64,000 nt of DNA from Panacibacter microcysteis (GCF_015831355.1 NZ_JADWYR010000002.1:1302001-1366000); one strand, 5' to 3'. Shown: positions 15,750 to 24,450, counted from the stretch's first letter. Program-made: numbers and translations. Notes: generated by a model not told the origin, from the letters alone.

Positions 15750-17264
15750 ATGGCTGAAATAAAACACATCGTTCTTTTTGGTGCGGGCAAATCTGCTACT
15801 GTGCTTATCGACTATCTAAAAAAACTTGCTACCGGGAATATCTGGAAGGTTACAGTAGCAGACAGCAACCTTGCCGTTGTGGAAGCCAAAGTTGGTAAAC
15901 ACGAGCTTGTAAAGGCTGCACAGGTAAACATAGAGAACGAAACCCAGCGCCGGGCGCTGGTTACTGAAGCAGATATTGTAATATCAATGATGCCGCCAAA
16001 CCTGCATTACCTGTTGGCGCTTGACTGCATTGACCTTGGCAAACACCTTTTGACAGCATCTTATGTAAGTGAATCCATTAACGCGTTGCATGAGCAAATA
16101 GCGGCTAAAGGTCTTTTATTTCTTTGCGAGATGGGGCTCGATCCTGGTATCGATCATATGAGTGCCATGCAGCTTTTCCATCGCATACAACAACAGGGTG
16201 GAAAAATTACTTCGTTTAAATCGCATTGCGGCGGACTGGTAGCACCGGAAAGTGATGACAATCCGTGGCACTATAAAATAAGCTGGAACCCAAGAAATGT
16301 GGTACTTGCCGGTAAAGCAGGGGCAGATTACAAGGTTAACGGCCGGGAAGTGCACCTGCCCTATACCGGTTTATTCGATACGGATAATATCATCGAAATT
16401 CCCGGGCACGGCATTTTTGCCTATTATGCCAACCGCGATTCACTGGCATACGAAAAACTTTACGGCCTGCAGGGTATTCAAACTCTTATGCGCACAACAC
16501 TCAGGCATCCTGAGTTTAGCTTTGGCTGGAAAAATATCGTAGATCTGAAATTAACGGATGAAGAAAAAGTATACGAAACAGACGGCCTTAGTGTAGCCGG
16601 TTTTTTTAAAACACATTTTGAGAGAAATGGCTTTGGCGAATGGCTGAACAACATGCTTACCAGCCGCCTTGATTATGCTAAAACCATGATGGAAAAACTC
16701 ATGCAACTCATGGATGCAGAAGAGCAGGCTATCGAAGCAGGCGAGCCGGCTGAAGAGGAAATCATGATGATTGATGAGAAAGGTGCACTCACTAGTCTCG
16801 ATCTTGAAGAGATAAAAGATAAAGCTACCGAATCGGTAGCGGGTAAAATGCACGAAGCCAACCTCAGCATGAAGCAACTCTTTTTTCTCGGACTTGATGA
16901 TGAAGAGACCTTGATCAACAAAGGGCTTTGTAGTGCTGCAGACGTTTTGCAGTTTATCCTTGAAAGCAAATGGGCATTGAAACCGGAAGATAAAGACATG
17001 ATCGTAATGATGCACGAGATAGATTATGAGCTTAATGACAAAATGCATGCAATAAAAAGCAGTCTGGTACTAAAAGGTGAAGACAGTATACATACGGCAA
17101 TGGCAAAAACAGTTGGTCTTCCTTTGGGTATCGCTGCCAAACTTATACTGGAAGGCAGGATCAAAGAAAAAGGATTACATATACCGGTAAGCCCGGAAAT
17201 TTACGAGCCGGTTTTACAGGAATTACAACAACACGGTATTGTATTCAATGAAACGGAACACTAA
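15750..17264 (+). CDS. Saccharopine dehydrogenase-type oxidoreductase
   Basis: 504 residues. An N-terminal NAD(P)-binding fold starts at IVLFGAGKSA, and MGLDPGIDHMSAM near residue 130 is the family's substrate-site signature, as in Lys9/LKR-SDH type saccharopine dehydrogenases. The substrate is uncertain: in Bacteroidota these enzymes may act in lysine breakdown or on related amino-acid adducts. A stretch of acidic residues (EEQAIEAGEPAEEE) near 330-345 is an insertion. The cupin gene follows 21 bases later and may be co-transcribed. Confidence 0.85.
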   Translation: MAEIKHIVLFGAGKSATVLIDYLKKLATGNIWKVTVADSNLAVVEAKVGKHELVKAAQVNIENETQRRALVTEADIVISMMPPNLHYLLALDCIDLGKHLLTASYVSESINALHEQIAAKGLLFLCEMGLDPGIDHMSAMQLFHRIQQQGGKITSFKSHCGGLVAPESDDNPWHYKISWNPRNVVLAGKAGADYKVNGREVHLPYTGLFDTDNIIEIPGHGIFAYYANRDSLAYEKLYGLQGIQTLMRTTLRHPEFSFGWKNIVDLKLTDEEKVYETDGLSVAGFFKTHFERNGFGEWLNNMLTSRLDYAKTMMEKLMQLMDAEEQAIEAGEPAEEEIMMIDEKGALTSLDLEEIKDKATESVAGKMHEANLSMKQLFFLGLDDEETLINKGLCSAADVLQFILESKWALKPEDKDMIVMMHEIDYELNDKMHAIKSSLVLKGEDSIHTAMAKTVGLPLGIAAKLILEGRIKEKGLHIPVSPEIYEPVLQELQQHGIVFNETEH

Positions 17265-17285
17265 TAAAAAATACTCAACCCGGGC

Positions 17286-17624
17286 ATGAACCGTTATCAT
17301 ATACCACTCAATGAAGCCATAACGGCATTGCAAAAAGAAACGGGCAAAAAGTTTGCTGTGCTTATGCAACACGGCACTATGAGTGTTGAGTACTTTGCGC
17401 CGTATAAAACAGACACACAAACGCCCCATACACAGGACGAGCTGTATATTATTGTTGCCGGTTCTGGAACATTTTTTAGAAATTGCGAACGCATTAAGTT
17501 CAGTAAAGGTGATGTCTTGTTTGTGCCAGCCGGCATGGAACACCGATTCGAAAACTTTACAGAAGATTTTGCCACCTGGGTAATCTTTTATGGCAGGCAG
17601 GGTGGTGAAGCAACCATTCTATAA
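17286..17624 (+). CDS. Small cupin-domain protein
   Basis: 112 residues forming one cupin barrel. Motif 1 is HTQDELYIIVAGSGTF with metal ligands His and Glu, and motif 2 is DVLFVPAGMEHRFEN with the last His. Such single cupins bind a metal and may be dioxygenases, isomerases or sensors; the substrate is unknown. It lies 21 bases after the saccharopine dehydrogenase-like gene. Confidence 0.8.
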   Translation: MNRYHIPLNEAITALQKETGKKFAVLMQHGTMSVEYFAPYKTDTQTPHTQDELYIIVAGSGTFFRNCERIKFSKGDVLFVPAGMEHRFENFTEDFATWVIFYGRQGGEATIL

Positions 17625-17666
17625 AACCAACGCTATTTGCTTTTGTTCAATCACGGGTAAATCATT

Positions 17667-18359
17667 CTACCGCAAAGCCATTAGTTTTTCCTGTAATACC
17701 TTTACGCCTGTTGTAGCCGGCAGTTCAATAGCAGTAAGGTTTTGCGAAGAAGACAAGTAAGGTATTTTTTTATCTACAATAAATTTCGGTGCACGATCGG
17801 GTGCATAATGCACCAGACCAGCCGCAGGGTATACAACAAGCGAAGTACCCACCACCACAAATATTTCAGCCTCCGCGGTTATAGCCGCTGCAATCTCGAT
17901 CATGGGCACAGGCTCTTCAAACCATACAATATGAGGTCGCATTTGTCCGCCATCTTCGTCAAGGTCACCACGCCTTATATCATTGCGTATTTCATATACC
18001 GGGCTCATTCTTTTTTCGCTGCGCATTTTAAATATTTCGCCGTGGAGGTGCAATACCTTAGTAGAGCCTGCACGCTCATGCAGGTCGTCGATGTTCTGTG
18101 TTATAATGTGCACGTCAAAATCATTTTCCAGCGCAGCAAGTCCAAGGTGGCCGGCATTAGGTTGCGCCTTTGCAACATCCCTCCTCCTGTAATTATAGAA
18201 GTCCAGCACCAGTTGCGGGTTACGTTTCCATGCCCGCGGTGTGGCCACATCTTCAATGTTATAGCCCTCCCACAAACCATCGCTGTCGCGAAAAGTTCTG
18301 AGGCCACTTTCTGCACTTATACCGGCACCCGTAAGCACCACCAGTTTCTTTTTAGACAT
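17667..18359 (-). CDS. cobB: Sirtuin-family NAD-dependent protein deacylase without zinc-site cysteines
   Basis: 230-residue NAD-dependent lysine deacylase. NAD-binding motifs GAGISAESG (11-19) and TQNIDDLHERAGS (87-99) and the catalytic His of LHG (106) are present. Tyr55 and Arg58 (FYNYRRR) correspond to the pair that selects succinyl and malonyl groups in class III sirtuins (CobB, SIRT5). The zinc ribbon has no cysteine, and the whole protein contains none, so the structural zinc of the family cannot be held in the usual way. The gene converges on the cupin gene. Confidence 0.88.
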   Translation of the reverse strand: MSKKKLVVLTGAGISAESGLRTFRDSDGLWEGYNIEDVATPRAWKRNPQLVLDFYNYRRRDVAKAQPNAGHLGLAALENDFDVHIITQNIDDLHERAGSTKVLHLHGEIFKMRSEKRMSPVYEIRNDIRRGDLDEDGGQMRPHIVWFEEPVPMIEIAAAITAEAEIFVVVGTSLVVYPAAGLVHYAPDRAPKFIVDKKIPYLSSSQNLTAIELPATTGVKVLQEKLMALR

Positions 18360-18434
18360 GTAATAAAATTAAGCAGGCAAATCGTTAGAAAGGTAAAGGG
18401 TTGAAACTTTTTTGTGTGGGCTGCATTGCTACTA

Positions 18435-19367
18435 TTAAGCGCCTGTTGTGTCACTCACTTGTGCGTTCGGATTAAGCGTCGGCACGTGTGCCACCTGCTT
18501 TTTCACTCGCAGTTTTTTCCAATATATAAATACTAACAGTCCGCCTGCTAACAGTGGCCATATTGAGACAAGAAACAACAATATACCGCTTACCAAACTA
18601 CCTCCGTTTTTGAAAGCGTCTGCTATTTTCGACATAAATCCTGGTTGCAATGTCTGCTCATCAGCACCATTTAGAAATTGATAATAGCGCAGGTTGATCG
18701 TACTGTAAGATGAAGAATTGGTCAGGTAGCTAACTCTGCCGGTTGCAGACTCTATATCTTCCTGGATACCATTAATCTCTCGTTGAACTTCCAGAATATC
18801 TTTCATACTTTTTGATTGCTTCAGTAGTTCGATATACCGGGCCCTTATTTCCTTCTTCGCTTCTATTCTGGCCCTGGTATCAACTACCTGCCCTGTAACA
18901 TCTTCTGTGGAAACTGTTTTTTCCAATACTTTAATGCCATCACCTGATAAGGAATTCATTAAATCATCAAACTTATCTACAGGAACTTTTACTGACAAAA
19001 TATTTGCAATTTGATCGTCAGATTGAGTTTGCTGTTCCTGCGCTACGTATGCTCCATAGCTCTTGAGTTTGTTATGCAAGGCTGCATTATAAGCGTTATA
19101 GTCTTTCAGTTCAAGTGTAACGTGTGCATTCTTGATAATCTTCTTATCCCAATCTATCAGCGGATTTCCAGATTGCAAAACCTCTCTACCATCATTAATA
19201 TTCATAGTGGGAATAACAGTTGTATCTGCTGATACCGTACCCGGCGCTGCAAGTTCTTTATTACCTCTATCTGACTGAATAAGATCCGAAGTCATTTCTT
19301 GTTCATTGCGGGTACAAGACATAGCGATAGCGGCTACGCAAAATGCATAGAAAAATTGCTTCTTCAT
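18435..19367 (-). CDS. DUF4349 lipoprotein
   Basis: 310 residues. A lipobox (AIAMSC) near residue 18 marks an SpII lipoprotein. The DUF4349 domain (about 75-235) includes SVKVPVDKFDDLMNSL and a coiled-coil (ARIEAKKEIRARYIELLKQS), and a C-terminal membrane helix near 262-285 (GILLFLVSIWPLLAGGLLVFIYW). The role of the family is unknown. The last 11 codons (NAQVSDTTGA) and stop lie in a copy of the interspersed repeat, so the original C-terminus was probably different. A terminator is not obvious. Confidence 0.8.
   Translation of the reverse strand: MKKQFFYAFCVAAIAMSCTRNEQEMTSDLIQSDRGNKELAAPGTVSADTTVIPTMNINDGREVLQSGNPLIDWDKKIIKNAHVTLELKDYNAYNAALHNKLKSYGAYVAQEQQTQSDDQIANILSVKVPVDKFDDLMNSLSGDGIKVLEKTVSTEDVTGQVVDTRARIEAKKEIRARYIELLKQSKSMKDILEVQREINGIQEDIESATGRVSYLTNSSSYSTINLRYYQFLNGADEQTLQPGFMSKIADAFKNGGSLVSGILLFLVSIWPLLAGGLLVFIYWKKLRVKKQVAHVPTLNPNAQVSDTTGA
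18445..18468 (+). repeat. Interspersed repeat copy R7 (form B core), overlapping a gene end
   Basis: GTTGTGTCACTCACTTGTGC plus GTTC. Left flank CTGCATTGCTACTATTAAGC is shared with form A copies. The minus-strand gene's stop codon (18435-18437) lies in that flank and its last codons are the core. Confidence 0.8.
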
Positions 19368-19681
19368 AATTTAGTTTTTTGTTTTAGATGCGGGAAAGTT
19401 TAGATTGCACAAACAGGTAAGCGTTATTCTATACCTGCTTCGCGAGATAGCTTAATTTTTTGAAAATAAGTTGTTGGATAAAATAATCAGAAAGACAAGC
19501 TTGTTTGTATTGATTCTTTATGGTTGACTTTTGTAACCACGTACTAACGTTAAAAGAAAGCAAAAGAAAACCAACAGAAATCGCAGGCCTGAAGTTATTC
19601 AAGGCCGGTATAGCATGATAACAAAACAGGTACAGGCCTTATGACCTGTACCTGTTGAATGTTCTCTTTTTTCTTATATAA
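19368..19681. other. Intergenic region, 314 bp
   Basis: Contains the terminator of the EVE gene at 19613-19656. No gene or repeat core was seen in the rest. Confidence 0.5.
19613..19656 (-). terminator. Terminator of the EVE-domain gene
   Basis: AACAGGTACAGG (19625-19636) and CCTGTACCTGTT (19645-19656) form a perfect 12-bp stem with an 8-base loop. On the minus strand TTTTGTTAT follows. Confidence 0.75.
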
Positions 19682-20092
19682 TTATTTCATGCCGCCAAGT
19701 TCCATAATGATGTTCCATTCATCATCTGTAACAGGTTGTACACTTAATCTGCCGAGACGTACAAGGGCCATATCTTTTAAACGGGGATCTGCTTTCACCT
19801 GCTCAAGCGTTACAGGCTTTTTGATTTTTTTGTAGGGCTTTAAATCTACCACCACCCATGCATCTTCCTCTGTTGTGGGATCCTGGTAAGCTTCTTTTGA
19901 AACCTTTGCAATACCAACAATTGCAAGGCCTTCATTACTATGATAGAATAAAACCTCCTCTCCTTTCTTCATGGATCGAAGGTTATTGCGTGCTGCGTAG
20001 TTTCTTACACCATCCCAAAATGTTTGTTTATCTTTTTCAAACTGCTCCCAACTGTATTTGAATGGTTCACTTTTTACAAGCCAGTATGCCAT
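19682..20092 (-). CDS. EVE-domain protein
   Basis: 136 residues forming a single EVE domain, a PUA-like fold. Typical segments are MAYWLVKSEP, WDGVRNYAARNNLRSMKKGEEVLFYHS and KADPRLKDMALVRLGRLSVQPV. EVE proteins are thought to read modified bases in DNA or RNA; the specificity here is unknown. It stands alone. Confidence 0.9.
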   Translation of the reverse strand: MAYWLVKSEPFKYSWEQFEKDKQTFWDGVRNYAARNNLRSMKKGEEVLFYHSNEGLAIVGIAKVSKEAYQDPTTEEDAWVVVDLKPYKKIKKPVTLEQVKADPRLKDMALVRLGRLSVQPVTDDEWNIIMELGGMK

Positions 20093-20129
20093 AATGATGG
20101 TTGTGTTATTTGCTGAATAAAGATATACC

Positions 20130-20149
20130 GTACAAGTGTGCGACGCAAC
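20130..20149 (-). repeat. Interspersed repeat copy R8 (form A core)
   Basis: GTACAAGTGTGCGACGCAAC, between the EVE gene and its upstream neighbour in the direction of transcription. It lies 37 bases upstream of the EVE start codon. Confidence 0.8.
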
Positions 20150-20183
20150 AGAAGCTGCATTATTTTTCTGCGGCCGGGTACCA

Positions 20184-20213
20184 AAAGAAAAACCCCCGCA
20201 ATTTGCAGGGGCC
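20184..20213 (-). terminator. Terminator of the first HEIGH protease gene
   Basis: CCCCTGCAAAT and TGCGGGG (minus strand) form a GC-rich stem followed by TTTTTCTTTT. Confidence 0.75.
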
Positions 20214-20242
20214 TTCTTAATTTCTTACAGTAAGAACTAAGA

Positions 20243-21061
20243 TTATTTGTATAGGTAGTTTAATGCAATAACATCGTTTGCATTGAAAGGACGGTCTGTA
20301 CCATCTGTACATGCAAGCATCCAGCTATAAGGATCCTGAGGACCAGTTGGTGTACCAGGAATCCAGATGGCACCTACACCTGCTTTGCCTTCGTTGTAAC
20401 GGATACCACCGCAGCTATATTTACGGTTTTTATAGTCTGTGTGACGGAAACCAATTGTATGACCAATTTCATGCGCTACAACTGTTGCAAGCCAGTTAAC
20501 ATCAGGATTTGAACCAAATGTACCAGGACGGTTGTTCAATGTAATTGGAGAAGCAGGATCGCCTGCTGTAGTTGGAAAACCGGAAGAACGGCCCAAAACG
20601 CCATCACCGCCTAAATCCGCACCAATTACAACGATGTTTCCACCGCTAGTGATGCGCTGGAATGTAAGACGTAAGCCTAATGCATTGTAACGCGCAATAG
20701 CTATATCTGTAGCCTGCGCCCAAATTGGCTCTAAACCTTCTACAGAGATAGTAATTGTTCTTGGCAGATTTTTCACCAGGTTAGTAGTGTGATACTGCTC
20801 TTCTTCGCCAACCCTTAAATCCGGACCGAGGTTCAGATTTTTAAGATCGTTCGTTGAAAGGAAGATATCGCCTTCTACTACATAACCACCATTTGCAGCA
20901 ACTACGCCTTCTGTATTAAATCCTTTTGCAGCAATCTGTGCAATTACTTCAGAAGGAATCTGGTTTGCAGTTGCAGCAGGTGTTTTGTCTTGTTTCTGGC
21001 AGGAAAATAAAGCTGTGCTGAGTGCAGCACATGCTAAAGCAGATCTAACATTCATTTTCAT
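20243..21061 (-). CDS. HEIGH-type (M57-like) metalloprotease lipoprotein, copy 1
   Basis: 272 residues. The lipobox LFSC near residue 21 predicts a lipoprotein. The zinc-binding motif HEIGHTIGFRH (near 195-205) gives two His and a Glu plus the distant third His, as in metzincin-like M57 'dual-action HEIGH' peptidases. The C-terminal Met-turn region is WMLACTDGTDRPF. A paralogue lies directly upstream with the same layout; signal peptide (SALACAALSTALFSCQK) and active site are nearly identical. Substrate unknown. Confidence 0.85.
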   Translation of the reverse strand: MKMNVRSALACAALSTALFSCQKQDKTPAATANQIPSEVIAQIAAKGFNTEGVVAANGGYVVEGDIFLSTNDLKNLNLGPDLRVGEEEQYHTTNLVKNLPRTITISVEGLEPIWAQATDIAIARYNALGLRLTFQRITSGGNIVVIGADLGGDGVLGRSSGFPTTAGDPASPITLNNRPGTFGSNPDVNWLATVVAHEIGHTIGFRHTDYKNRKYSCGGIRYNEGKAGVGAIWIPGTPTGPQDPYSWMLACTDGTDRPFNANDVIALNYLYK

Positions 21062-21241
21062 AAGAATGAGAGTTTGTAATTAATGTTTTGTTTTTGGCTT
21101 ATAAAACTGTAAGAATAAGTAAAGATGTTTCTATCGTGATTTTTTTGAAGGGGGTACGTTTTGTTTGTCAGACCAAAGGTGTGGAATAATGTTAATCAAA
21201 CCAATTAATAATTAATTAACAAAACGCCAGGGGGAATAAAT

Positions 21242-21280
21242 AAAATAAAAAAGCTACAGCCCTTTTACAGGCTGTAGCAA
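21242..21280 (-). terminator. Terminator of the second HEIGH protease gene
   Basis: GCTACAGCC (21253-21261) and GGCTGTAGC (21270-21278) form a perfect stem; on the minus strand TTTTTTATTTT follows. Thus the two protease genes are separate transcripts. Confidence 0.85.
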
Positions 21281-21286
21281 ACAGAT

Positions 21287-22108
21287 CTACAAGTATAGAT
21301 AATTGAGTGCAATGATATCATTCACATTGAACGGACGGTCTGTGCCATCTGTACAGGCGAGCATCCAACTGCCTGGATCCTGTGGAGCTGTTGGTGTACC
21401 TGGAATCCAGATTGCGCCAACACCTGCATCACCCTCATTACGTGGGAAAGAGAAACCACAGCTATAGTTTCTGTTGGCATAGTCTGTATGGCGGAAACCA
21501 ATTGTGTGGCCAATTTCATGTGCAACAATTGTTGTAAGCCACTGCACACTTGGGTTTGTACCAAAGGTACCTGCGCGGTTGTTGATGGTAATGGTGTCAG
21601 GAGTATCTCCGTTTACATCAGGAAAACCTGAAGAGCGGCCTAATACGCCACCACCACCAAGATCAGCACCAATCAGGTCAATGTCAGATTTTGCAATACC
21701 TGCAACTCTTTTAAATCTTAACCTCATGCCTAATGCGTTGTAACGTGCTACAGCACTGTCTAACGCTACTGTCCATACCGGATCAAGATTGCGCACAGAA
21801 ATTTTAATAACACGTGGCAAACCTGTAATCAGATTTGTTGTGTGGTACTGCTCAACTTCTGCAATACGCATTTGTGTTTCAGTCAACGGTGTACGTGACA
21901 AATCTTTGTAAGATAAGAATACGTCACCTTCCACTACATAACCATCAGCCTGTGCAATAACACCGTCTGTGCTAAAGCCATGTGCCCTGATTTGATTCAT
22001 TACATCGGAGGGGATTGATGAATCTGATTTTACTGCTGCATCTTTTTGGCAGGAGAATAATGCCGTGCTCAATGCAGCACAAGCCAGAACCGATTTCAAG
22101 ATTTTCAT
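21287..22108 (-). CDS. HEIGH-type (M57-like) metalloprotease lipoprotein, copy 2
   Basis: 273 residues, a tandem paralogue of the 20243 gene. Lipobox LFSC near 21, zinc site HEIGHTIGFRH near 197-207, Met-turn region WMLACTDGTDRPF, and the same C-terminal end (ALNYLY). The two proteins differ mainly in the N-terminal linker and in the loop between LGADLGG and the active site. The duplication is clearly old enough for linker divergence but the core is conserved. Confidence 0.85.
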   Translation of the reverse strand: MKILKSVLACAALSTALFSCQKDAAVKSDSSIPSDVMNQIRAHGFSTDGVIAQADGYVVEGDVFLSYKDLSRTPLTETQMRIAEVEQYHTTNLITGLPRVIKISVRNLDPVWTVALDSAVARYNALGMRLRFKRVAGIAKSDIDLIGADLGGGGVLGRSSGFPDVNGDTPDTITINNRAGTFGTNPSVQWLTTIVAHEIGHTIGFRHTDYANRNYSCGFSFPRNEGDAGVGAIWIPGTPTAPQDPGSWMLACTDGTDRPFNVNDIIALNYLYL

Positions 22109-22360
22109 GGAACTCGTTTTTTGGTGATTTGTTTTGGTTACAAAATATTAACAACGAGGGTAAATATATGTGTTTAATGTTTTTTTAAAAAAACACATTG
22201 AAGACCGGTTGTGATTTTTTAAACACCAACAGAAAAGAATTCAGACAAGCAATACAATCGTTAAAAAAAATAAAACAAAACCATTGCCTCATTGAGAAAA
22301 ACCCGTGCAATAGTTTTCAAAAAAAATAAATTTTCAAAAAACAAAAAATAATAATGTAAG

Positions 22361-23323
22361 TTATCTCGTCAGATTAAACAAAGAGTCTACAAATTCATGC
22401 TTATCAAAAACGATGAGATCAGTTATTTTTTCTCCAACACCAATATACTTTACTGGAATGCTGAATTGATTGGCAATTGCAAGCACTACACCACCCTTGG
22501 CGGTGCCATCAAGCTTTGTAATAATCATGGCAGTCACATCTGTGGCTGCAGTAAAGTGTTTGGCCTGCTCTAATGCATTCTGGCCTGTAGAGCCGTCCAG
22601 TATCAGCAATACTTCGTGTGGTGCATCTGGTATAATTTTACTTATTGAGCGACGGATCTTTGTAAGCTCATCCATCAAATGAAGTTTGTTGTGTAAGCGC
22701 CCGGCGGTATCTATAATTACCACATCTGCATTCTTTGACACTGCACTTTGAACTGCATCAAAAGCCACTGCACTCGGGTCGCTGCCCATAGCCTGCTTTA
22801 CGATCGGCACTCCTACCCTTTCGCTCCATATGGTAAGCTGGTCAACCGCCGCAGCACGAAATGTATCTGCAGCACCAAGCATTACAGATTTACCGGCCTG
22901 TTTATAATTGTATGCCAGCTTTCCAATTGTAGTGGTTTTACCAACACCATTTACCCCAACCACAAGAATTACATACGGCTTTTTACCTGCCGGTATATCA
23001 AAGTTTTTGTGCTTGTCATCAGAAGCATCTACAAGAACATTCTCTATTTCTTCCTGCAGCAGTTTATTCAGTTCGCCGGTACTCACGTATTTATCACGTG
23101 CCACGCGTTTTTCCACACGATCAATAATAGCCAGCGTGGTATCTATACCAACATCGGCTGTAACGAGTGCTTCTTCAAGATTGTCGAGCACTTCTTCATC
23201 TACGGTACTTTTACCTGCAATTGCTTTGGTTATCTTAGAAAGAAAACCCTCCTTGGTTTTTTGCAAACCTTCGTCTAAACTTTCCTTTTCCTTTTTGCCG
23301 AATAATTTTCCGAAAAAACTCAT
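22361..23323 (-). CDS. ftsY: Signal recognition particle receptor FtsY
   Basis: 320-residue SRP GTPase that docks ribosome-SRP complexes at the membrane. The N domain (1-100) is followed by the G domain: P-loop GVNGVGKTTT near 123, DTFRAAAVDQL near 153, DTAGRLHNK near 205 and TKLDGTAKGG near 265. The acidic A domain is nearly missing, giving the short form common in Bacteroidota. It has its own -7 element and lies downstream of rpmB-rpmG-DUF4295 on the same strand, an order conserved in the phylum. Confidence 0.96.
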   Translation of the reverse strand: MSFFGKLFGKKEKESLDEGLQKTKEGFLSKITKAIAGKSTVDEEVLDNLEEALVTADVGIDTTLAIIDRVEKRVARDKYVSTGELNKLLQEEIENVLVDASDDKHKNFDIPAGKKPYVILVVGVNGVGKTTTIGKLAYNYKQAGKSVMLGAADTFRAAAVDQLTIWSERVGVPIVKQAMGSDPSAVAFDAVQSAVSKNADVVIIDTAGRLHNKLHLMDELTKIRRSISKIIPDAPHEVLLILDGSTGQNALEQAKHFTAATDVTAMIITKLDGTAKGGVVLAIANQFSIPVKYIGVGEKITDLIVFDKHEFVDSLFNLTR

Positions 23324-23347
23324 GCTGATTTATTTGGTGTGTAGGTG

Positions 23348-23355
23348 CAAATATA
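23348..23355 (-). promoter_or_regulatory. -7 and -33 elements of ftsY
   Basis: TATATTTG on the minus strand, with TTG exactly 19 bases upstream, the spacing expected for Bacteroidota promoters. It gives a leader of about 20 bases. Confidence 0.6.
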
Positions 23356-23395
23356 TTTTTTATGAGCCCAACTGCAACAATTCTATTAGGCTTCC

Positions 23396-23415
23396 GTTGC
23401 GTCGCACACTTGTGC
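23396..23415 (+). repeat. Interspersed repeat copy R9 (intermediate of forms A and B)
   Basis: GTTGCGTCGCACACTTGTGC followed by GTTC. It has the form A left half and the form B right half, which shows that both forms are one family. Confidence 0.8.
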
Positions 23416-23570
23416 GTTCTGTTCTTCCTTCAACAAGGTGCGGTCCTGTTATCCTTTTCCGGGCATTCATTCATGCATAATGACATGAAATAATCATAGA
23501 CCCGCAGCATAATTAATGTAGCCAAATACCATGCATAAAAGAAATATTAACTGGTAATACTAACATACAA

Positions 23571-23607
23571 ATACAAAAAGCTGTTCCGTAAATACAGAAC
23601 AGCTTTT
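23571..23607 (-). terminator. Terminator of the rpmB-rpmG-DUF4295 operon
   Basis: AAAAGCTGTTC (23576-23586) and GAACAGCTTTT (23597-23607) form a perfect 11-bp stem; on the minus strand a T-run follows. Confidence 0.85.
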
Positions 23608-23628
23608 CAGTTTCTTATTGTACATGCA

Positions 23629-23802
23629 TTATTTACCAGCCAGGAAATCTTTCACTTTGTCTTTGTGAACGATTACTTCTTTAAAAGTATAAGCACCAGA
23701 CTTTGAGCTGCGTACAGCCCGGATTACTTTGGTCCAGTTCTTTGCTTCTGCTGCTGCTTTAGCATCTTTAACCTTCGCGTTTTTTGAAGCTGCTTTTGCC
23801 AT
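23629..23802 (-). CDS. DUF4295 small basic protein
   Basis: 57 residues (MAKAASKNAKVKDAK...VKDFLAGK), Lys/Ala-rich and positively charged. DUF4295 is a small conserved Bacteroidota family next to rpmB and rpmG. The basic charge and linkage point to a ribosome-associated protein, but this is inference. It follows rpmG by 2 bases and ends at a terminator. Confidence 0.8.
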   Translation of the reverse strand: MAKAASKNAKVKDAKAAAEAKNWTKVIRAVRSSKSGAYTFKEVIVHKDKVKDFLAGK

Positions 23803-23804
23803 GA

Positions 23805-23987
23805 CTATTTAATTTCTTTATGAACGGTAACTTTTTTCAAAATAGGATTGTACTTCTTCAACTCCAGTCTTTCGGGAGTATTCTTTTTGTTCTTTTTGGT
23901 GATGTAGCGGCTTGTGCCCGGTTGACCACTGGTTTTATGCTCGGTACATTCGAGAATAACCTGAACCCTGTTGCCTTTCTTTGCCAT
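23805..23987 (-). CDS. rpmG: 50S ribosomal protein L33
   Basis: 60 residues. [16 protein letters not shown] and [19 protein letters not shown] are typical L33 sequence. Only one cysteine is left, so this is a zinc-free (C-minus) type. It sits between rpmB and the DUF4295 gene in one operon. Confidence 0.95.
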   Translation of the reverse strand: MAKKGNRVQVILECTEHKTSGQPGTSRYITKKNKKNTPERLELKKYNPILKKVTVHKEIK

Positions 23988-24018
23988 TGTATAAGCAATT
24001 TAACTATTAATACGATTA

Positions 24019-24255
24019 TTAGATTTTAGCACCTGCTGCTCTCATTTCTTTTATTACAGTTGCAAGACCGTTTTTATTGATGGTTCTTAATGCATCTGTA
24101 GAAAGCTTCAATGTAACCCAGCGATCTTCTTCTGCAAAGTAGAAACGCTTCGTCTGTAAATTTGGTAAAAAACGACGCTTGGTCTTAATGTTTGAGTGAG
24201 AAACACTGTGACCGCCTATTGGCTTCTTACCTGTAACCTGACATACTCTTGCCAT
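24019..24255 (-). CDS. rpmB: 50S ribosomal protein L28
   Basis: 78 residues. [32 protein letters not shown] matches the L28 N-terminus in parts ([15 protein letters not shown]). The ATG at 24255 is chosen because MARVCQ is the standard start; the frame upstream to 24306 covers the promoter. First gene of rpmB-rpmG-DUF4295. Confidence 0.96.
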   Translation of the reverse strand: MARVCQVTGKKPIGGHSVSHSNIKTKRRFLPNLQTKRFYFAEEDRWVTLKLSTDALRTINKNGLATVIKEMRAAGAKI

Positions 24256-24276
24256 GACTGTAATTTTTTCGGACGG

Positions 24277-24307
24277 CAAAGGTCGGGAAAACCAACGAAT
24301 TACCAAA
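24277..24307 (-). promoter_or_regulatory. Promoter of the rpmB operon
   Basis: On the minus strand TTTG (24307-24304) and GACCTTTG (24284-24277) are 19 bases apart, a -33/-7 pair with one mismatch in the -7 element. Confidence 0.55.
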
Positions 24308-24419
24308 ACAATTAAAAGTTTTTTTACGTAAGTTCTTCACATCGTAGGGAAAAGTAAATTTCCAACACCTGAATTACTTAGTTACCCACATACTTCGAAT
24401 CCAAAATGCCTGGTTTTCA

Positions 24420-24444
24420 ATAAAAAAGCCTCTTTCGAGGCTTT
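24420..24444 (-). terminator. Terminator of the nrnA-FKBP operon
   Basis: AAAGCCTC-TTTC-GAGGCTTT, perfect 8-bp stem at 24425-24444 (plus-strand view), with a T-run beyond it on the minus strand. Confidence 0.85.
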
Positions 24445-24450
24445 AATCAG

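Larger units (their letters stand above)
23324..23628. other. Intergenic region, 305 bp
   Basis: Holds the ftsY promoter, repeat copy R9 and the terminator of the rpmB-rpmG-DUF4295 operon. No gene is visible. Confidence 0.6.
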
